Shown here piece after piece: positions 27,113 to 34,606 of a stretch of DNA of 34,662 nucleotides. The position numbers and the translations under genes are program-made. Below the pieces are notes generated by a model. That model saw only the letters and a list, made by a program, of their open reading frames with translations. It was not told where the DNA came from and did not search any database. Each line of letters starts with the position of its first letter. Position 1 is the first letter of the stretch. Source of the DNA: Pseudomonadota bacterium (GTDB lineage Bacteria > Pseudomonadota > Alphaproteobacteria > Sphingomonadales > Sphingomonadaceae); contig JAEZIO010000065.1 in the NCBI GenBank assembly GCA_023436615.1, positions 1 to 34,662 of the forward strand. Direction: 5' to 3'.

Positions 27113-27536
27113 GCCGCTGAGGTTAAGGCCGGCGCGGCAGGACGACCATGCCGCCCTCGAGGAACTGCAGCGGCGCGCGTCGATGGCGCTTCCTGAATAT
27201 CGGGAGCAGCTGGCCGCGAACCCCGACGCGATTCATCTCCCGCCGGCACAGATTGCCGCCGGACAGGTCATCGTCGGCGAGCTCGGCGGCCGCGTCGCGG
27301 GGTTTGCGGCTGTCGTCGACGGCGAGCTCGATGGACTGTTCGTCGAGCCGGATCTCTGGGGTCTCGGCATCGGCAGAGCCCTGGCCGACGCGGCCACTCA
27401 TCATGCTCGCCGCCAGGGTCTTTCGCTGTGGGTCGTCGCTAACCCGGGCGCCCGAGGCTTTTACGAGAAGTGCGGTTTTTCGATGGAAGGCGACGCCGAG
27501 ACGCGCTTTGGCCCGGCCTTGAAAATGTCCCGCTAG
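27096..27536 (+). CDS. GNAT family N-acetyltransferase
   Basis: A 146-residue acetyl-CoA-dependent acetyltransferase. The acetyl-CoA loop is seen in LFVEPDLWGLGIGRALADAATHHAR (the RxxGxG-like motif A region), followed by ARGFYEKCGFSMEGD, the usual motif B. The substrate cannot be told. The start at 27096 lies inside the last codons of phaC in another frame; an ATG at 27081 is possible but would deepen the overlap. The overlap suggests cotranscription and coupling with phaC; a role in storage metabolism is not implied by sequence. It converges with the YdeI-like gene across 33 bases. Confidence 0.9.
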   Translation: MSSNTRPLRLRPARQDDHAALEELQRRASMALPEYREQLAANPDAIHLPPAQIAAGQVIVGELGGRVAGFAAVVDGELDGLFVEPDLWGLGIGRALADAATHHARRQGLSLWVVANPGARGFYEKCGFSMEGDAETRFGPALKMSR

Positions 27537-27569
27537 GTAGCCGGCTATCTGGCCGCGGAGAGAAGCGGC

Positions 27570-28157
27570 TCAGCAATCCTGGTAGCGCCAATGGCGCCGC
27601 TTGCCGTCGCTCAGCCACTCGACCGCGGTCGCGATCCGCTTCTGCCGGGTCGAATCCTGCTTCGCCTCGCTGATCCATTCCAAATAGTCGCGTTGGGCGG
27701 ACGGCGGAAATCCGTCGAAGGCAGCCTTCGCCTTTGGCGCGCTGGCCAAAGCCGCGGCGAATTCCGGATGCATTGCCGGCGCCGGCTTTGGCGCGTGCTT
27801 GGCCTTGCGCGGCGCGGGCGCCGTCTTCGTCAGCTCCGCCGCCTGGCGGATCAGATCGTCCAGGTTGGCCGGCAGGTCGGCGACGGACGTGAGGCGACCG
27901 AGCTGGCCCATGGCGTCGGCTCTTCGCTCGATCCCGAGCTCCTGCCCTCTCCAGAATCCCACGGTCGCGTGGGCCTTGAACGCGGCCATGCCGAGGAGGA
28001 TCTTCCCGTTCAGCGTGAAGCTCGGCATGCTCCACTTCAGCGTTTCCTCCGCCTCCGGAACCACCGCGTGCACGCGTTGCCGCACCTGCTCGAGGATCGG
28101 GCGGGCGAAAGGCTGCGCGCCGGCGATGTACGCGTCGATTCGCGGGTCGCGGCTCAC
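27570..28157 (-). CDS. YdeI/OmpD-associated family protein with DUF1801 domain
   Basis: A 195-residue cytoplasmic protein. The N-terminal half (to about residue 110) has the DUF1801 pattern: VRQRVHAVVPEAEETLKWSMPSFTLNGKILLGMAAFKAHATVGFW. The C-terminal part, after an Ala/Pro/Lys-rich linker, has the YdeI/OmdA pattern: HPEFAAALASAPKAKAAFDGFPPSAQRDYLEWISEAKQDSTRQKRIATAVEWLSDGK. The biochemical role is not established; these proteins are often found in stress and envelope-related contexts. The start overlaps the stop of the upstream 73-residue membrane protein gene by four bases. Confidence 0.88.
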   Translation of the reverse strand: MSRDPRIDAYIAGAQPFARPILEQVRQRVHAVVPEAEETLKWSMPSFTLNGKILLGMAAFKAHATVGFWRGQELGIERRADAMGQLGRLTSVADLPANLDDLIRQAAELTKTAPAPRKAKHAPKPAPAMHPEFAAALASAPKAKAAFDGFPPSAQRDYLEWISEAKQDSTRQKRIATAVEWLSDGKRRHWRYQDC

Positions 28158-28375
28158 AGGATGCCGCCTCCGAGCATCAGGCGCAGCACACCGACGATGA
28201 TCACCAGGATGTTCAGGTTGAGCCCGGCTCTGCCGCTGCTCATGGCTCCGATCGCCGCGCCGATGATCGCGAGCGGAATGATCAGCCAGTTGGCCCAGCC
28301 GAGCAGGGGAAGGAATGCGATCGCTGCAAACAGCAGCGCGACGAGGCCGATGATTACCGACACTAGGTTCAGCAT
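28154..28375 (-). CDS. small membrane protein, unknown function (73 aa)
   Basis: A 73-residue, almost wholly hydrophobic protein with glycine-rich stretches. Segments at about 2-21, 27-46 and 53-72 could span the membrane. LNLNILVIIVGVLRLMLGGGIL at the end resembles small proteins seen upstream of YdeI-like genes, but I cannot name a family. A purine-rich AAGGAAG lies 6-7 bases before the ATG at 28375. The ATGA overlap with the next gene suggests coupled translation. A 59-base gap lies between it and the transporter gene upstream on the same strand. Confidence 0.7.
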   Translation of the reverse strand: MLNLVSVIIGLVALLFAAIAFLPLLGWANWLIIPLAIIGAAIGAMSSGRAGLNLNILVIIVGVLRLMLGGGIL

Positions 28376-28434
28376 TCCGCTTCCTTCCTCAAAGGGTAGC
28401 CTAGTTTAGCACGCAGTCCGCGCTTTTCGACTCG

Positions 28435-29358
28435 TCACTCCGGCGGCGGAGGCGCGTCCCCGCTTTTCGATCGCAGGAGCGCCGTTGCGTACATGAGCAG
28501 CGCCAGCCAGATCGAGGCGAAGGCGATGGCATGGCCGCTCGTGAACGATTCTCCATAAAGCGCGACCGCGCACAGGAACTGCAGCGTCGGGGCGATGAAC
28601 TGAAGCATCCCGAGCATCGAATAAGGAAGGCGCCTCGCGGCGGCCGTGAACAGCAGGAGCGGCACTGTCGAGACGATGCCGGCGAACAGCAACAGCACCG
28701 ACTCCACGGCCGTCGACCCGAAAGCCGCCTCGCCCGATGCCACACGCCAGCCGAGCCAGAGCAGCGCAAGCGGGAAGAGCAGCAATGTTTCAACGGCCAA
28801 GCCGGCTACCGCCTCCACGGGAGCGACCTTCCGCAGCAGACCGTAGGTCGCGAAGCTGCCCGCAAGCGCCAGGCTGATCCAGAGCTGGCCGAGCGCCTGG
28901 AGTGCAAGCGCGGAAATCCCGGCCGCGGCAACGGCCACCGCGGCCCACTGGAGTGGGCCCAGCCGTTCCTTGAGCAGCAGCCGGCCCATCAGGACATTGA
29001 CAAGCGGATTGAGATAGTAACCGAGGCTTCCGGCGAGGATTTGCCCGCTCGTCACGGCGTAGACGTAAAGCAGCCAATTGACCGCGATGAGGACCGCGGT
29101 CAGAGCAAGGAAGGCGAGCCTGCGCGGCCTTCGGAGAACGTTTCGCACCTCCGTCCAGCCGCCGAGCGCCGCGAGCAATATCGCGAGGAAGGGCACTGAC
29201 CAGACGACGCGGTGCGCCACGATGTCGATCGGGCCGACCGCGGCGATTGCCTTGAAATAAATGGGCAGGACGCCCCACAGGCCATAGGCGGAAACACCGA
29301 ACCAGAAGCCGCTGCGTGCGTCGGCGCGGCGCTTCGTATCGGCGGCGGAGGCGTTCAT
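28435..29358 (-). CDS. rarD: EamA family transporter, RarD type
   Basis: A 307-residue inner-membrane transporter of the drug/metabolite superfamily with about ten hydrophobic segments in two EamA repeats. RarD hallmarks are clear: GFWFGVSAYGLWGVLPIYFKAI at the start, then IDIVAHRVVWSVPF, NWLLYVYAVTSGQILAGSLGYYLNPLVNVLMG and LPYSMLGMLQFIAPTLQFLCAVALYGE. The substrate is unknown. The start at 29358 (MNASAADTK) fits family length; longer in-frame starts upstream lack similarity. It diverges from the DUF4893 gene across 96 bases, in which no convincing promoter was found. Confidence 0.92.
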   Translation of the reverse strand: MNASAADTKRRADARSGFWFGVSAYGLWGVLPIYFKAIAAVGPIDIVAHRVVWSVPFLAILLAALGGWTEVRNVLRRPRRLAFLALTAVLIAVNWLLYVYAVTSGQILAGSLGYYLNPLVNVLMGRLLLKERLGPLQWAAVAVAAAGISALALQALGQLWISLALAGSFATYGLLRKVAPVEAVAGLAVETLLLFPLALLWLGWRVASGEAAFGSTAVESVLLLFAGIVSTVPLLLFTAAARRLPYSMLGMLQFIAPTLQFLCAVALYGESFTSGHAIAFASIWLALLMYATALLRSKSGDAPPPPE

Positions 29359-29454
29359 CCGGCGCGCGCCTAGCCGTCGCCAACCGCAAGTCAAAGCGAT
29401 TGGTGAACTTTCGTTTGGTTGCATCTGCATGCGAGCACTGCCACCAAGCGAGGC

Positions 29455-30123
29455 GTGAAAAGCGCCTCATGGCTCTGGCTCGGTCCGGTCGCCACGCTCC
29501 TCTGTGCGTGCCAGACTGCGACTCAGCGCGCGCGTGAGGGGGCCACCGTCACCCTCGAGGAACCCAGAAAGTCGGACCAGTGGAAACCGGTGGCGACGAT
29601 CGACGACCGGTCCCGGCTCGATCGGCTCGGCCTGGCATGGCAGGAGGCGCTTGCGGACGTCCGGCCCCGATACGGAAAAGAAATCCGAGCGGAGGGAGAA
29701 CTCCTTAAACCGCTGGCGCGCCTTCCGCGTCCGCAGCCGACGCCCGGAAGCTACAATTGCCGGTTGATCAGCCTCGGCAAGACCGACAGGAAGTCGCCCG
29801 CATTCCAGAAGTTCAAGCCGTTCTTCTGTTACGTTCAGGTCGACGACGGGGGCCTGCTGACGATCGTGAAGCAGACTGGCAGCCAGCGGCCCGCCGGGCG
29901 CTTGTGGGATGACGACGATCCCGCCCGGATGATTTTCCTCGGCAGCCTCGCGCTCGGCGACGAGAAGGAGCCGCTAGCCTACGGCGACGATCCCAAGCGC
30001 AACATGGCGGGCGTCCTCGAGCGGATTGCCCCCTTCCGCTGGCGCCTCGTTATCCCCTGGCCTCGAAGCGGAGCCAAGCTCGAGGTTTTCGAGCTCACGC
30101 CGGTCGCCGATCAGCCCAAATGA
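29455..30123 (+). CDS. DUF4893 domain protein, probable lipoprotein
   Basis: A 222-residue exported protein. From the GTG at 29455 the N terminus is a basic start plus a hydrophobic stretch ending in LLCAC, a plausible lipobox with Cys as the lipidated residue; an ATG at 29419 would give a longer, less signal-like start. GCGAGG lies just before the GTG. The body has WQEALADVRPRYGKEI, PGSYNCRLISLGK, FFCYVQVDDGGLLTIVKQTGSQRPAGRLW and FRWRLVIPWP, which match the DUF4893 pattern I recall from sphingomonads. Two Cys residues (in YNCR and FFCY) could form a disulfide. Function unknown; location probably periplasmic. It overlaps the next gene by four bases. Confidence 0.8.
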   Translation: MKSASWLWLGPVATLLCACQTATQRAREGATVTLEEPRKSDQWKPVATIDDRSRLDRLGLAWQEALADVRPRYGKEIRAEGELLKPLARLPRPQPTPGSYNCRLISLGKTDRKSPAFQKFKPFFCYVQVDDGGLLTIVKQTGSQRPAGRLWDDDDPARMIFLGSLALGDEKEPLAYGDDPKRNMAGVLERIAPFRWRLVIPWPRSGAKLEVFELTPVADQPK

Positions 30124-30503
30124 GCGCCGGACTACTTGCGGACCCCGCGCAAGTCCGCGAGCATCTGATCGCCACTGCGGCAGCCGGCGAACCGATCACA
30201 TATTCCGAATTGCTCGCGGCGCTCGGGCATGACTTCACACGCCCGAAGATGCGCGCCCTGTGCAAGGTTCTCGCGGTGATCGACGAGGAGACGGCCGAGC
30301 GCGGCGAGCCCGAGCTGGCGGTGCTGGTCGTCCGCCAGGCGGACGGCCTGCCGGGACAGGGCTGGTGGGTCGGCGGAGCGGCGATGCTGCGCGGATACGA
30401 TGGGCTGTGGACGGGACCCGACGCGCTGAAATTCGTCAAGACGCTTCAATGCCAGGCGTTCGACTTTTGGGCCGAGCGCGCAGCCCGTCGCGCCGCGGGT
30501 TAG
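30120..30503 (+). CDS. conserved-looking protein of unknown function (127 aa)
   Basis: A 127-residue soluble protein starting at the ATGA overlap with the DUF4893 gene. The middle has PITYSELLAALGHDFTRPKMRALCKVLAVIDEE, which reads like a small helix-turn-helix or winged-helix segment, then ELAVLVVRQADGLPGQGWWVGG and a C-terminal LWTGPDALKFVKTLQCQAFDFWA. I recall similar unannotated proteins in related genomes but cannot assign a family. No signal or membrane segment is present, which contrasts with the exported upstream neighbour. Good codon structure and the tight overlap support a real gene. Confidence 0.72.
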   Translation: MSAGLLADPAQVREHLIATAAAGEPITYSELLAALGHDFTRPKMRALCKVLAVIDEETAERGEPELAVLVVRQADGLPGQGWWVGGAAMLRGYDGLWTGPDALKFVKTLQCQAFDFWAERAARRAAG

Positions 30504-30534
30504 ATTCGCGCAGGACAATCGCTAAGTGGCGGCC

Positions 30535-31605
30535 ATGGCGGAGCCACGCATCTTCACGGTCGACGAGGACGACGACGGCATCCGCCTCGACCGCTGGTTC
30601 AAACGGAACCAGCCTGAAGTCGGATTCAACCTCGTTTCCCGCTGGGCGCGCACCGGGCAGATCCGCCTCGACGGCAAGCGCGTTTCGCCAGGGGAGCGAA
30701 TCGCGGCCGGGCAGGAGATCCGGATTCCGCCCGCTGGTATCGAACCGCAGCGTGCCGCGCCGGCCAAGCCGAAGCGCGAGCCTCTAGCCGCGGACGAGAT
30801 GGAGTTCGTGAGGTCGCTCGTGATTTACCAGGACGCGAACGCGTTCGTCCTCAACAAGCCGGCGGGCCTCGCGACGCAGGGAGGCACCAAGACGAGCAAC
30901 CATCTCGACCGCCTGCTCGACGGCTTGGCCGACGAACGGGGCAACCGGCCCAAGCTTGTCCACCGGCTCGACAAGGATACCTCCGGCGCGCTTCTCGTCG
31001 CGCGTACGGCGCGCGCCGCGGCACTGTTCTCGAAGTCATTCTCGGGCCGGACGGCCAGGAAAATCTACTGGGCGCTGGTGATCGGCGTGCCCTCCGCCGA
31101 CGAAGGCCTCATCGACGCACCGCTCGCCAAGCAGCCAGGCACCGGCGGCGAGAAGATGCACATCGACGAGGAGAATGGCCAGCCGGCGAAGACCCGCTGG
31201 CGGGTAATCGACCGCGCGGGAAATCGCGCTGCATGGGTCGAGCTTCAGCCGCTTACCGGGCGAACGCACCAGCTTCGCGCTCACATGGCCGCGATTGGCC
31301 ATCCGATAGTGGGCGACGGCAAATATGGCGGCCCCGACGCGTTCGTGACCGGCGGCATCAGCCGCAAGCTGCATCTCCACGCGCGTCGGCTTCGGATCGA
31401 CTCGCCGTCCGGCGGGAAGATCGACGTGACTGCCGAGCTTCCCGACCATTTCGCGGCGAGCCTCGATACGCTGGGCTTCGAGGCCGCCGCGGCGGAGGCC
31501 GTTCCGACGCCTCCTGCAAAGCCGAAGCGGTCGGCGGGAACCAAGCCGCGGCGCGAAAATCGGCGCGGTGAACGGCGTGCCCGCTCCGGCAAGGCAACGC
31601 GATGA
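30535..31605 (+). CDS. RluA/RluC family pseudouridine synthase
   Basis: An RNA-modifying enzyme converting uridine to pseudouridine, probably in 23S rRNA. 356 residues from the ATG at 30535 (a GTG at 30526 is the alternative). An N-terminal S4-like RNA-binding domain (RLDRWFKRN, SRWARTGQIRLDGKRVSPGERIAAG) precedes the catalytic domain, whose core motif HRLDKDTSG holds the catalytic Asp146. LQPLTGRTHQLRAHMAAIGHPIVGDGKYG is also characteristic. The last 35 residues are a Lys/Arg/Pro-rich tail likely to be disordered and RNA-binding. The S4 domain points to RluC/RluD rather than RluA; which rRNA site it modifies cannot be told. It overlaps the HAD gene by four bases. Confidence 0.93.
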   Translation: MAEPRIFTVDEDDDGIRLDRWFKRNQPEVGFNLVSRWARTGQIRLDGKRVSPGERIAAGQEIRIPPAGIEPQRAAPAKPKREPLAADEMEFVRSLVIYQDANAFVLNKPAGLATQGGTKTSNHLDRLLDGLADERGNRPKLVHRLDKDTSGALLVARTARAAALFSKSFSGRTARKIYWALVIGVPSADEGLIDAPLAKQPGTGGEKMHIDEENGQPAKTRWRVIDRAGNRAAWVELQPLTGRTHQLRAHMAAIGHPIVGDGKYGGPDAFVTGGISRKLHLHARRLRIDSPSGGKIDVTAELPDHFAASLDTLGFEAAAAEAVPTPPAKPKRSAGTKPRRENRRGERRARSGKATR

Positions 31606-32267
31606 CCAAGCTCGCGATCTTCGACTGCGATGGAACCCTGGTGGATAGCGGCGCAACGATCCACCGCGCGCTTGCCGAGACGTTCGACGCGCATGGGCTG
31701 GAGCTTCCCCCTGTCCGCGAATGCCGCAAGGTCATCGGCCTCAGCCTCACCGAAGCGATGGCGGCACTCGTGCCGGACGCGACGGACGGCGGCCATGTCG
31801 AGCTGGCGGAAACCTACAAGAGCTGCTTCCAGCGCGCGCGTCAGAATGGCCTGGTCGAAGAGCCCATGTTCGATGGAATCCTCGAATTGCTGGACGGGCT
31901 GGAAAGCGACGGCTGGCTACTGGCGGTGGCGACGGGAAAGTCGGACCGGGGTTTGCGCCACTGCCTCGAAAGCCATGGGCTCCACGCGCGCTTCGTCTCG
32001 TTGCAAACGGCTGACCGGCATCCGTCGAAGCCCTCGCCGTCGATGGCGCTCGCCGCGATGGCCGACGCTGGCGCGTCACCCGGAAGAACGGTGGTGGTCG
32101 GCGATACCAGCTTCGACATCGCGATGGGCGTCGCCGCCGGCGCGTCGGCGATCGGCGTCGGCTGGGGCTATCACGAGCCGGCCGAGCTGCTTGCCGCCGG
32201 TGCGCGCGCCGTCGCCGATGTTCCGGCCGATGTTCGCAACTTGGCGAAGGAGTCTGTCGATGGATGA
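31602..32267 (+). CDS. HAD-IA family phosphatase (phosphoglycolate phosphatase-like)
   Basis: A 221-residue haloacid dehalogenase-type hydrolase. Motif I is DCDGTLVDSG (nucleophile Asp8, acid Asp10), motif II lies around LLAVATGKSDRG, the motif III lysine is in HPSKPSPSM, and motif IV is VVVGDTSFDIAMGVAAGA. A helical cap between motifs I and II makes it subfamily IA. The likely reaction is dephosphorylation of a small phospho-metabolite such as 2-phosphoglycolate; the substrate is inferred only from general resemblance. It is coupled to the pseudouridine synthase gene upstream (ATGA) and its end overlaps the next small gene by 8 bases. Confidence 0.93.
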   Translation: MTKLAIFDCDGTLVDSGATIHRALAETFDAHGLELPPVRECRKVIGLSLTEAMAALVPDATDGGHVELAETYKSCFQRARQNGLVEEPMFDGILELLDGLESDGWLLAVATGKSDRGLRHCLESHGLHARFVSLQTADRHPSKPSPSMALAAMADAGASPGRTVVVGDTSFDIAMGVAAGASAIGVGWGYHEPAELLAAGARAVADVPADVRNLAKESVDG

Positions 32268-32487
32268 CGAAGCCAAGTGGAAGCGACGGTTCTTCGTGTT
32301 CATGGGCGCGCGCCTGTTTGGATTGCTCACGTTCCTCCTCGGCATAGCGATCGCCTTCAGCGACCTTCTGCGGCCGGGCGGCTGGCGAGAGCTGGGCGCG
32401 GTCATCGCCGTCCTCGGCTTGATCGACGCGGTCGTAGCTCCGCTGCTGCTCAAGCGGCATTGGAAGGACCAGGACGAGCCGCGATGA
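32260..32487 (+). CDS. small membrane protein, unknown function (75 aa)
   Basis: A 75-residue protein with a charged N terminus (DDEAKWKRR), two hydrophobic segments (about 15-33 and 45-64) and a charged C terminus (KRHWKDQDEPR). The start at 32260 is supported by AAGGAG about 8 bases upstream. It overlaps the HAD gene by 8 bases and the ATP12 gene by 4, so it is embedded in an operon. Similar two-helix proteins occur before the ATP12 gene in related genomes as far as I recall, but no function is known. Its place next to an F1-ATPase assembly factor is suggestive only. Confidence 0.78.
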   Translation: MDDEAKWKRRFFVFMGARLFGLLTFLLGIAIAFSDLLRPGGWRELGAVIAVLGLIDAVVAPLLLKRHWKDQDEPR

Positions 32488-33176
32488 AGCGGTTCTGGAA
32501 AAAAGCGGCGGCGGTCGAAGCGGGTGGCGGCTGGGCGGTCGAGCTGGACGGCAAGCCGCTGCGCACGCCCGCCCGGCAGCCCTTGGTCGTGCCCACGAAG
32601 GCGCTGGCCGAGGCCATCGCCGACGAATGGAACGTGGCGGGCGCCACCGTCGACCCGCGCGAGATGCCGCTTACCGGCCTAGCGAATGCGGCCATCGACC
32701 GCGTCGCGGTCGGTCCCGAGGCATTCGCCGAAGGGCTGGCGCGATATGGCGAGAGCGATCTCGCCTGCTATCGGGCCGAAAGCCCAAGGGCGCTCGTGGA
32801 GCGTCAGGAGCAGCGCTGGGACAAGCTCCTCGCCTGGGGCCGCCGGCGGTTCGACGTCGACTTCCGCACCACATCAGGCATCGTCCATCTCGCTCAGCCG
32901 GAGGCGACCGTGACTCGCCTTGCCCACGCCGTTGCGTCTCTGGACCCGTTCCGGCTGGCGGCCTTGGCACCGCTGGTCACGGTCGGCGGATCGCTGATCG
33001 GGGCGCTTGCGGTATTGGAGGGAGCCCTGGCCCCGGAACAGGCGTGGAAGGCGGTAACCGTCGACGAGGAATGGCAGCGCGAACAATGGGGCGCGGACGC
33101 GGAGGCGGAAACGGCCCTCGAGGCCCGGCGCCGCGATTTCGTGGTCGCCGCTCGCTTCGCCGAGCTGCTCGACTAG
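32484..33176 (+). CDS. ATP12 family chaperone (F1-ATPase assembly)
   Basis: A 230-residue homologue of mitochondrial ATP12, which binds the F1 alpha subunit during ATP synthase assembly; the family is found mainly in alphaproteobacteria and mitochondria. Clear family blocks: RFWKKAAAVEAGGGWAVELDGKPLRTPARQPLVVPTKALAEAIADEW at the N terminus, then MPLTGLANAAIDRV, ESDLACYRAESPRALVERQEQRWDKLLAW and a C-terminal DEEWQREQWGADAEAE. The start at 32484 comes from the ATGA overlap and family N terminus; the frame is open further upstream. It ends one base before the convergent gmk stop. Confidence 0.94.
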   Translation: MKRFWKKAAAVEAGGGWAVELDGKPLRTPARQPLVVPTKALAEAIADEWNVAGATVDPREMPLTGLANAAIDRVAVGPEAFAEGLARYGESDLACYRAESPRALVERQEQRWDKLLAWGRRRFDVDFRTTSGIVHLAQPEATVTRLAHAVASLDPFRLAALAPLVTVGGSLIGALAVLEGALAPEQAWKAVTVDEEWQREQWGADAEAETALEARRRDFVVAARFAELLD

Positions 33177-33177
33177 C

Positions 33178-33831
33178 CTAGTGCTGCGGCCCCACGAGGT
33201 CGCGAACGAATGCCACGAGGCCGATCTGGCGCGCGCGCTTGAGCCGCTCCGCAGCAACGATCGTGTTCACCTTGGCAAGGCATTTATCCATGTCCGCATT
33301 GACCAGGACATAGTCATATTCCGCCCAGTGGCTGATCTCGCCGGCGGCTCTTTGCATGCGATCCGCGACGACCGCTTCTGGGTCCGTTCCCCTGTCGCGA
33401 AGCCGCCGCTCTAGCTCGGGCATCGAGGGCGGCAGGATGAAGATCCGAACCAGGTCCTCGCCCATTGCCGAGTGAAGCTGCTGCGTCCCCTGCCAGTCGA
33501 TGTCGAACAGGATGTCGCGGCCTTCCTTGAGCGCCTGCTTCACCGGCGCCTTGGGAGTTCCGTAACGGTACCCGAACACCGGCGCCCATTCGACGAACTC
33601 TCCCGACTCGATCATGCGGTCGAATTCCACATCGTCGACGAAATGATAGTCGACGCCTTCGACCTCGCGCGGACGCATCGGCCGTGTCGTGGCCGATACC
33701 GACATGGTTACGTCCCGATCGGCTTCCAGAAGCATTCGCGAAATTGTGCTCTTTCCAGCACCCGACGGGGAGGAGAGGACGATCAGGAGGCCGCGGCGCT
33801 GGCGGGCGGGCTGCTCGGAGGGGGCGTCCAT
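33178..33831 (-). CDS. gmk: guanylate kinase
   Basis: An essential enzyme phosphorylating GMP to GDP with ATP. 217 residues, normal length. The P-loop is SSPSGAGKST (about 20-29); the GMP-binding region shows SVSATTRPMRPREVEGVDYHFVDDVEFDRMI and FVEWAPVFGYRYGTPKAPV; the lid region has ERRLRDRGTDPEAVVADRMQRAAGE. The start at 33831 gives the family N terminus; the frame stays open well upstream into the phasin gene's opposite strand, which is a shadow. It diverges from the phasin gene across 115 bases that contain the phasin promoter. Confidence 0.96.
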   Translation of the reverse strand: MDAPSEQPARQRRGLLIVLSSPSGAGKSTISRMLLEADRDVTMSVSATTRPMRPREVEGVDYHFVDDVEFDRMIESGEFVEWAPVFGYRYGTPKAPVKQALKEGRDILFDIDWQGTQQLHSAMGEDLVRIFILPPSMPELERRLRDRGTDPEAVVADRMQRAAGEISHWAEYDYVLVNADMDKCLAKVNTIVAAERLKRARQIGLVAFVRDLVGPQH

Positions 33832-33881
33832 GGCCGCTCTTGCGACGGCCTTGCCACGTTCGTCAAGGGCGCGTGCTGCGG

Positions 33882-33938
33882 TGCACAAAAGGGCTTGAAA
33901 TGGTGCTGTGCGGCAATTATGTTGCACTGCACAAAAGG
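33882..33938 (+). promoter_or_regulatory. phasin promoter with flanking TGC-rich direct repeats
   Basis: A good housekeeping-type promoter: TTGAAA at 33895-33900, 17-base spacer, TATGTT at 33918-33923, ending 23 bases before the phasin ATG. It is flanked by an exact 11-base direct repeat, TGCACAAAAGG, at 33882-33892 and 33928-33938, and a TGCACTGCAC run overlaps the expected transcription start. PhaR-type repressors of PHA granule genes bind TGC-rich sites, so this may be an operator (inference). Part of the second copy doubles as the ribosome site (AAAAGGAG), which could make the repeat partly coincidental. Confidence 0.5.
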
Positions 33939-33946
33939 AGATTGGA

Positions 33947-34606
33947 ATGGCTGCCGAAGCGAACACCCCCGTCGAAGCCGAGGTCGGCTCGGCCGAAGCT
34001 TCTACCGAAGCCGCGATCGCCGCGGCAACGGCCGTTGCGAAAAAGGGTGCGCGCAAGGCGGCCAAACCGGCGCGCAAGGCCCGCCGGACGGCAAAGCGCG
34101 CGAAGGCTGCGCACAAGGCCCGCGCCGACGAAAGGATCGAAGAGATGACTAACGAGAACATTTTCGCCGGTTTCGGCGCATTCCCCGGGACTGCCGGATT
34201 CGAGAAGCTTTTCGCTGACGCGGCGGAGCGCAGCGAGGCGGCCGTGAAGCGCTCGCGCAAGGCTGCTCAAGATCTGGCCGACATGTATCGCGGCAACCTC
34301 GACGCCTTGGTCGAGGCCGGTCGCATTGCGGCAACCGGCGCCCAGTCCATCGGCCAGGAGGTTGCCGCCAAGAGCCGCGACACCATCGAGCAGTCGGCGA
34401 ACACCGTCCGTTCCTTCGCAGAAGCGAAGACCCCGACCGAGCTTCTGCAGCTGCAGAGCGACTTCGCTCGCAACGCGTTCGATCGCTTCGTCGAGGACAG
34501 CTCGAACCTCACCGAAGTGTTCGTGAAGCTCGCTGGCGAGGCGTTCCAGCCGATCTCCAATCGCGCAAGCGCGAACGTCGAGAAGCTCAACGAGATTGCT
34601 GCCTGA
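33947..34606 (+). CDS. phasin family protein with basic histone-like N-terminal region
   Basis: A polyhydroxyalkanoate granule surface protein, partner to PhaC encoded 7 kb upstream. 219 residues. Residues 1-37 are acidic/Ala-rich, 38-65 are strongly basic and Ala/Lys/Arg-rich (KKGARKAAKPARKARRTAKR), and from 67 onward lies a phasin domain of helices (FEKLFADAAERSEAAVKRSRKAAQDLADMYRGNLDALVEAGR, ELLQLQSDFARNAFDRFVEDSSNLTEVFVKLAGEAFQPI). AAAGGAG lies 6 bases before the ATG at 33947. An internal ATG at 34145 with its own AAAGGA could yield a 153-residue phasin without the tail. Phasins coat and size granules; the basic region could bind DNA, as the tail of Pseudomonas PhaF does. Confidence 0.92.
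   Translation: MAAEANTPVEAEVGSAEASTEAAIAAATAVAKKGARKAAKPARKARRTAKRAKAAHKARADERIEEMTNENIFAGFGAFPGTAGFEKLFADAAERSEAAVKRSRKAAQDLADMYRGNLDALVEAGRIAATGAQSIGQEVAAKSRDTIEQSANTVRSFAEAKTPTELLQLQSDFARNAFDRFVEDSSNLTEVFVKLAGEAFQPISNRASANVEKLNEIAA
34131..34147 (+). promoter_or_regulatory. possible internal translation start in the phasin gene
   Basis: AAAGGA at 34131-34136 stands 8 bases before an in-frame ATG at 34145 (codon 67). Translation from it would give a protein beginning MTNENIFAGF, close to the usual N terminus and length (about 150 residues) of alphaproteobacterial phasins, without the basic region. Confidence 0.45.

Noticed and set aside
27538..27547. Perfect palindrome TAGCCGGCTA between the GNAT and YdeI-like genes as a terminator
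   Set aside because: There is no loop and no T-run; ten-base palindromes occur by chance in high-GC DNA.
29359..29454. Promoter between the divergent rarD and DUF4893 genes
   Set aside because: TTGGTG and later A/T-rich bases were considered, but no -10 box with acceptable spacing was found.
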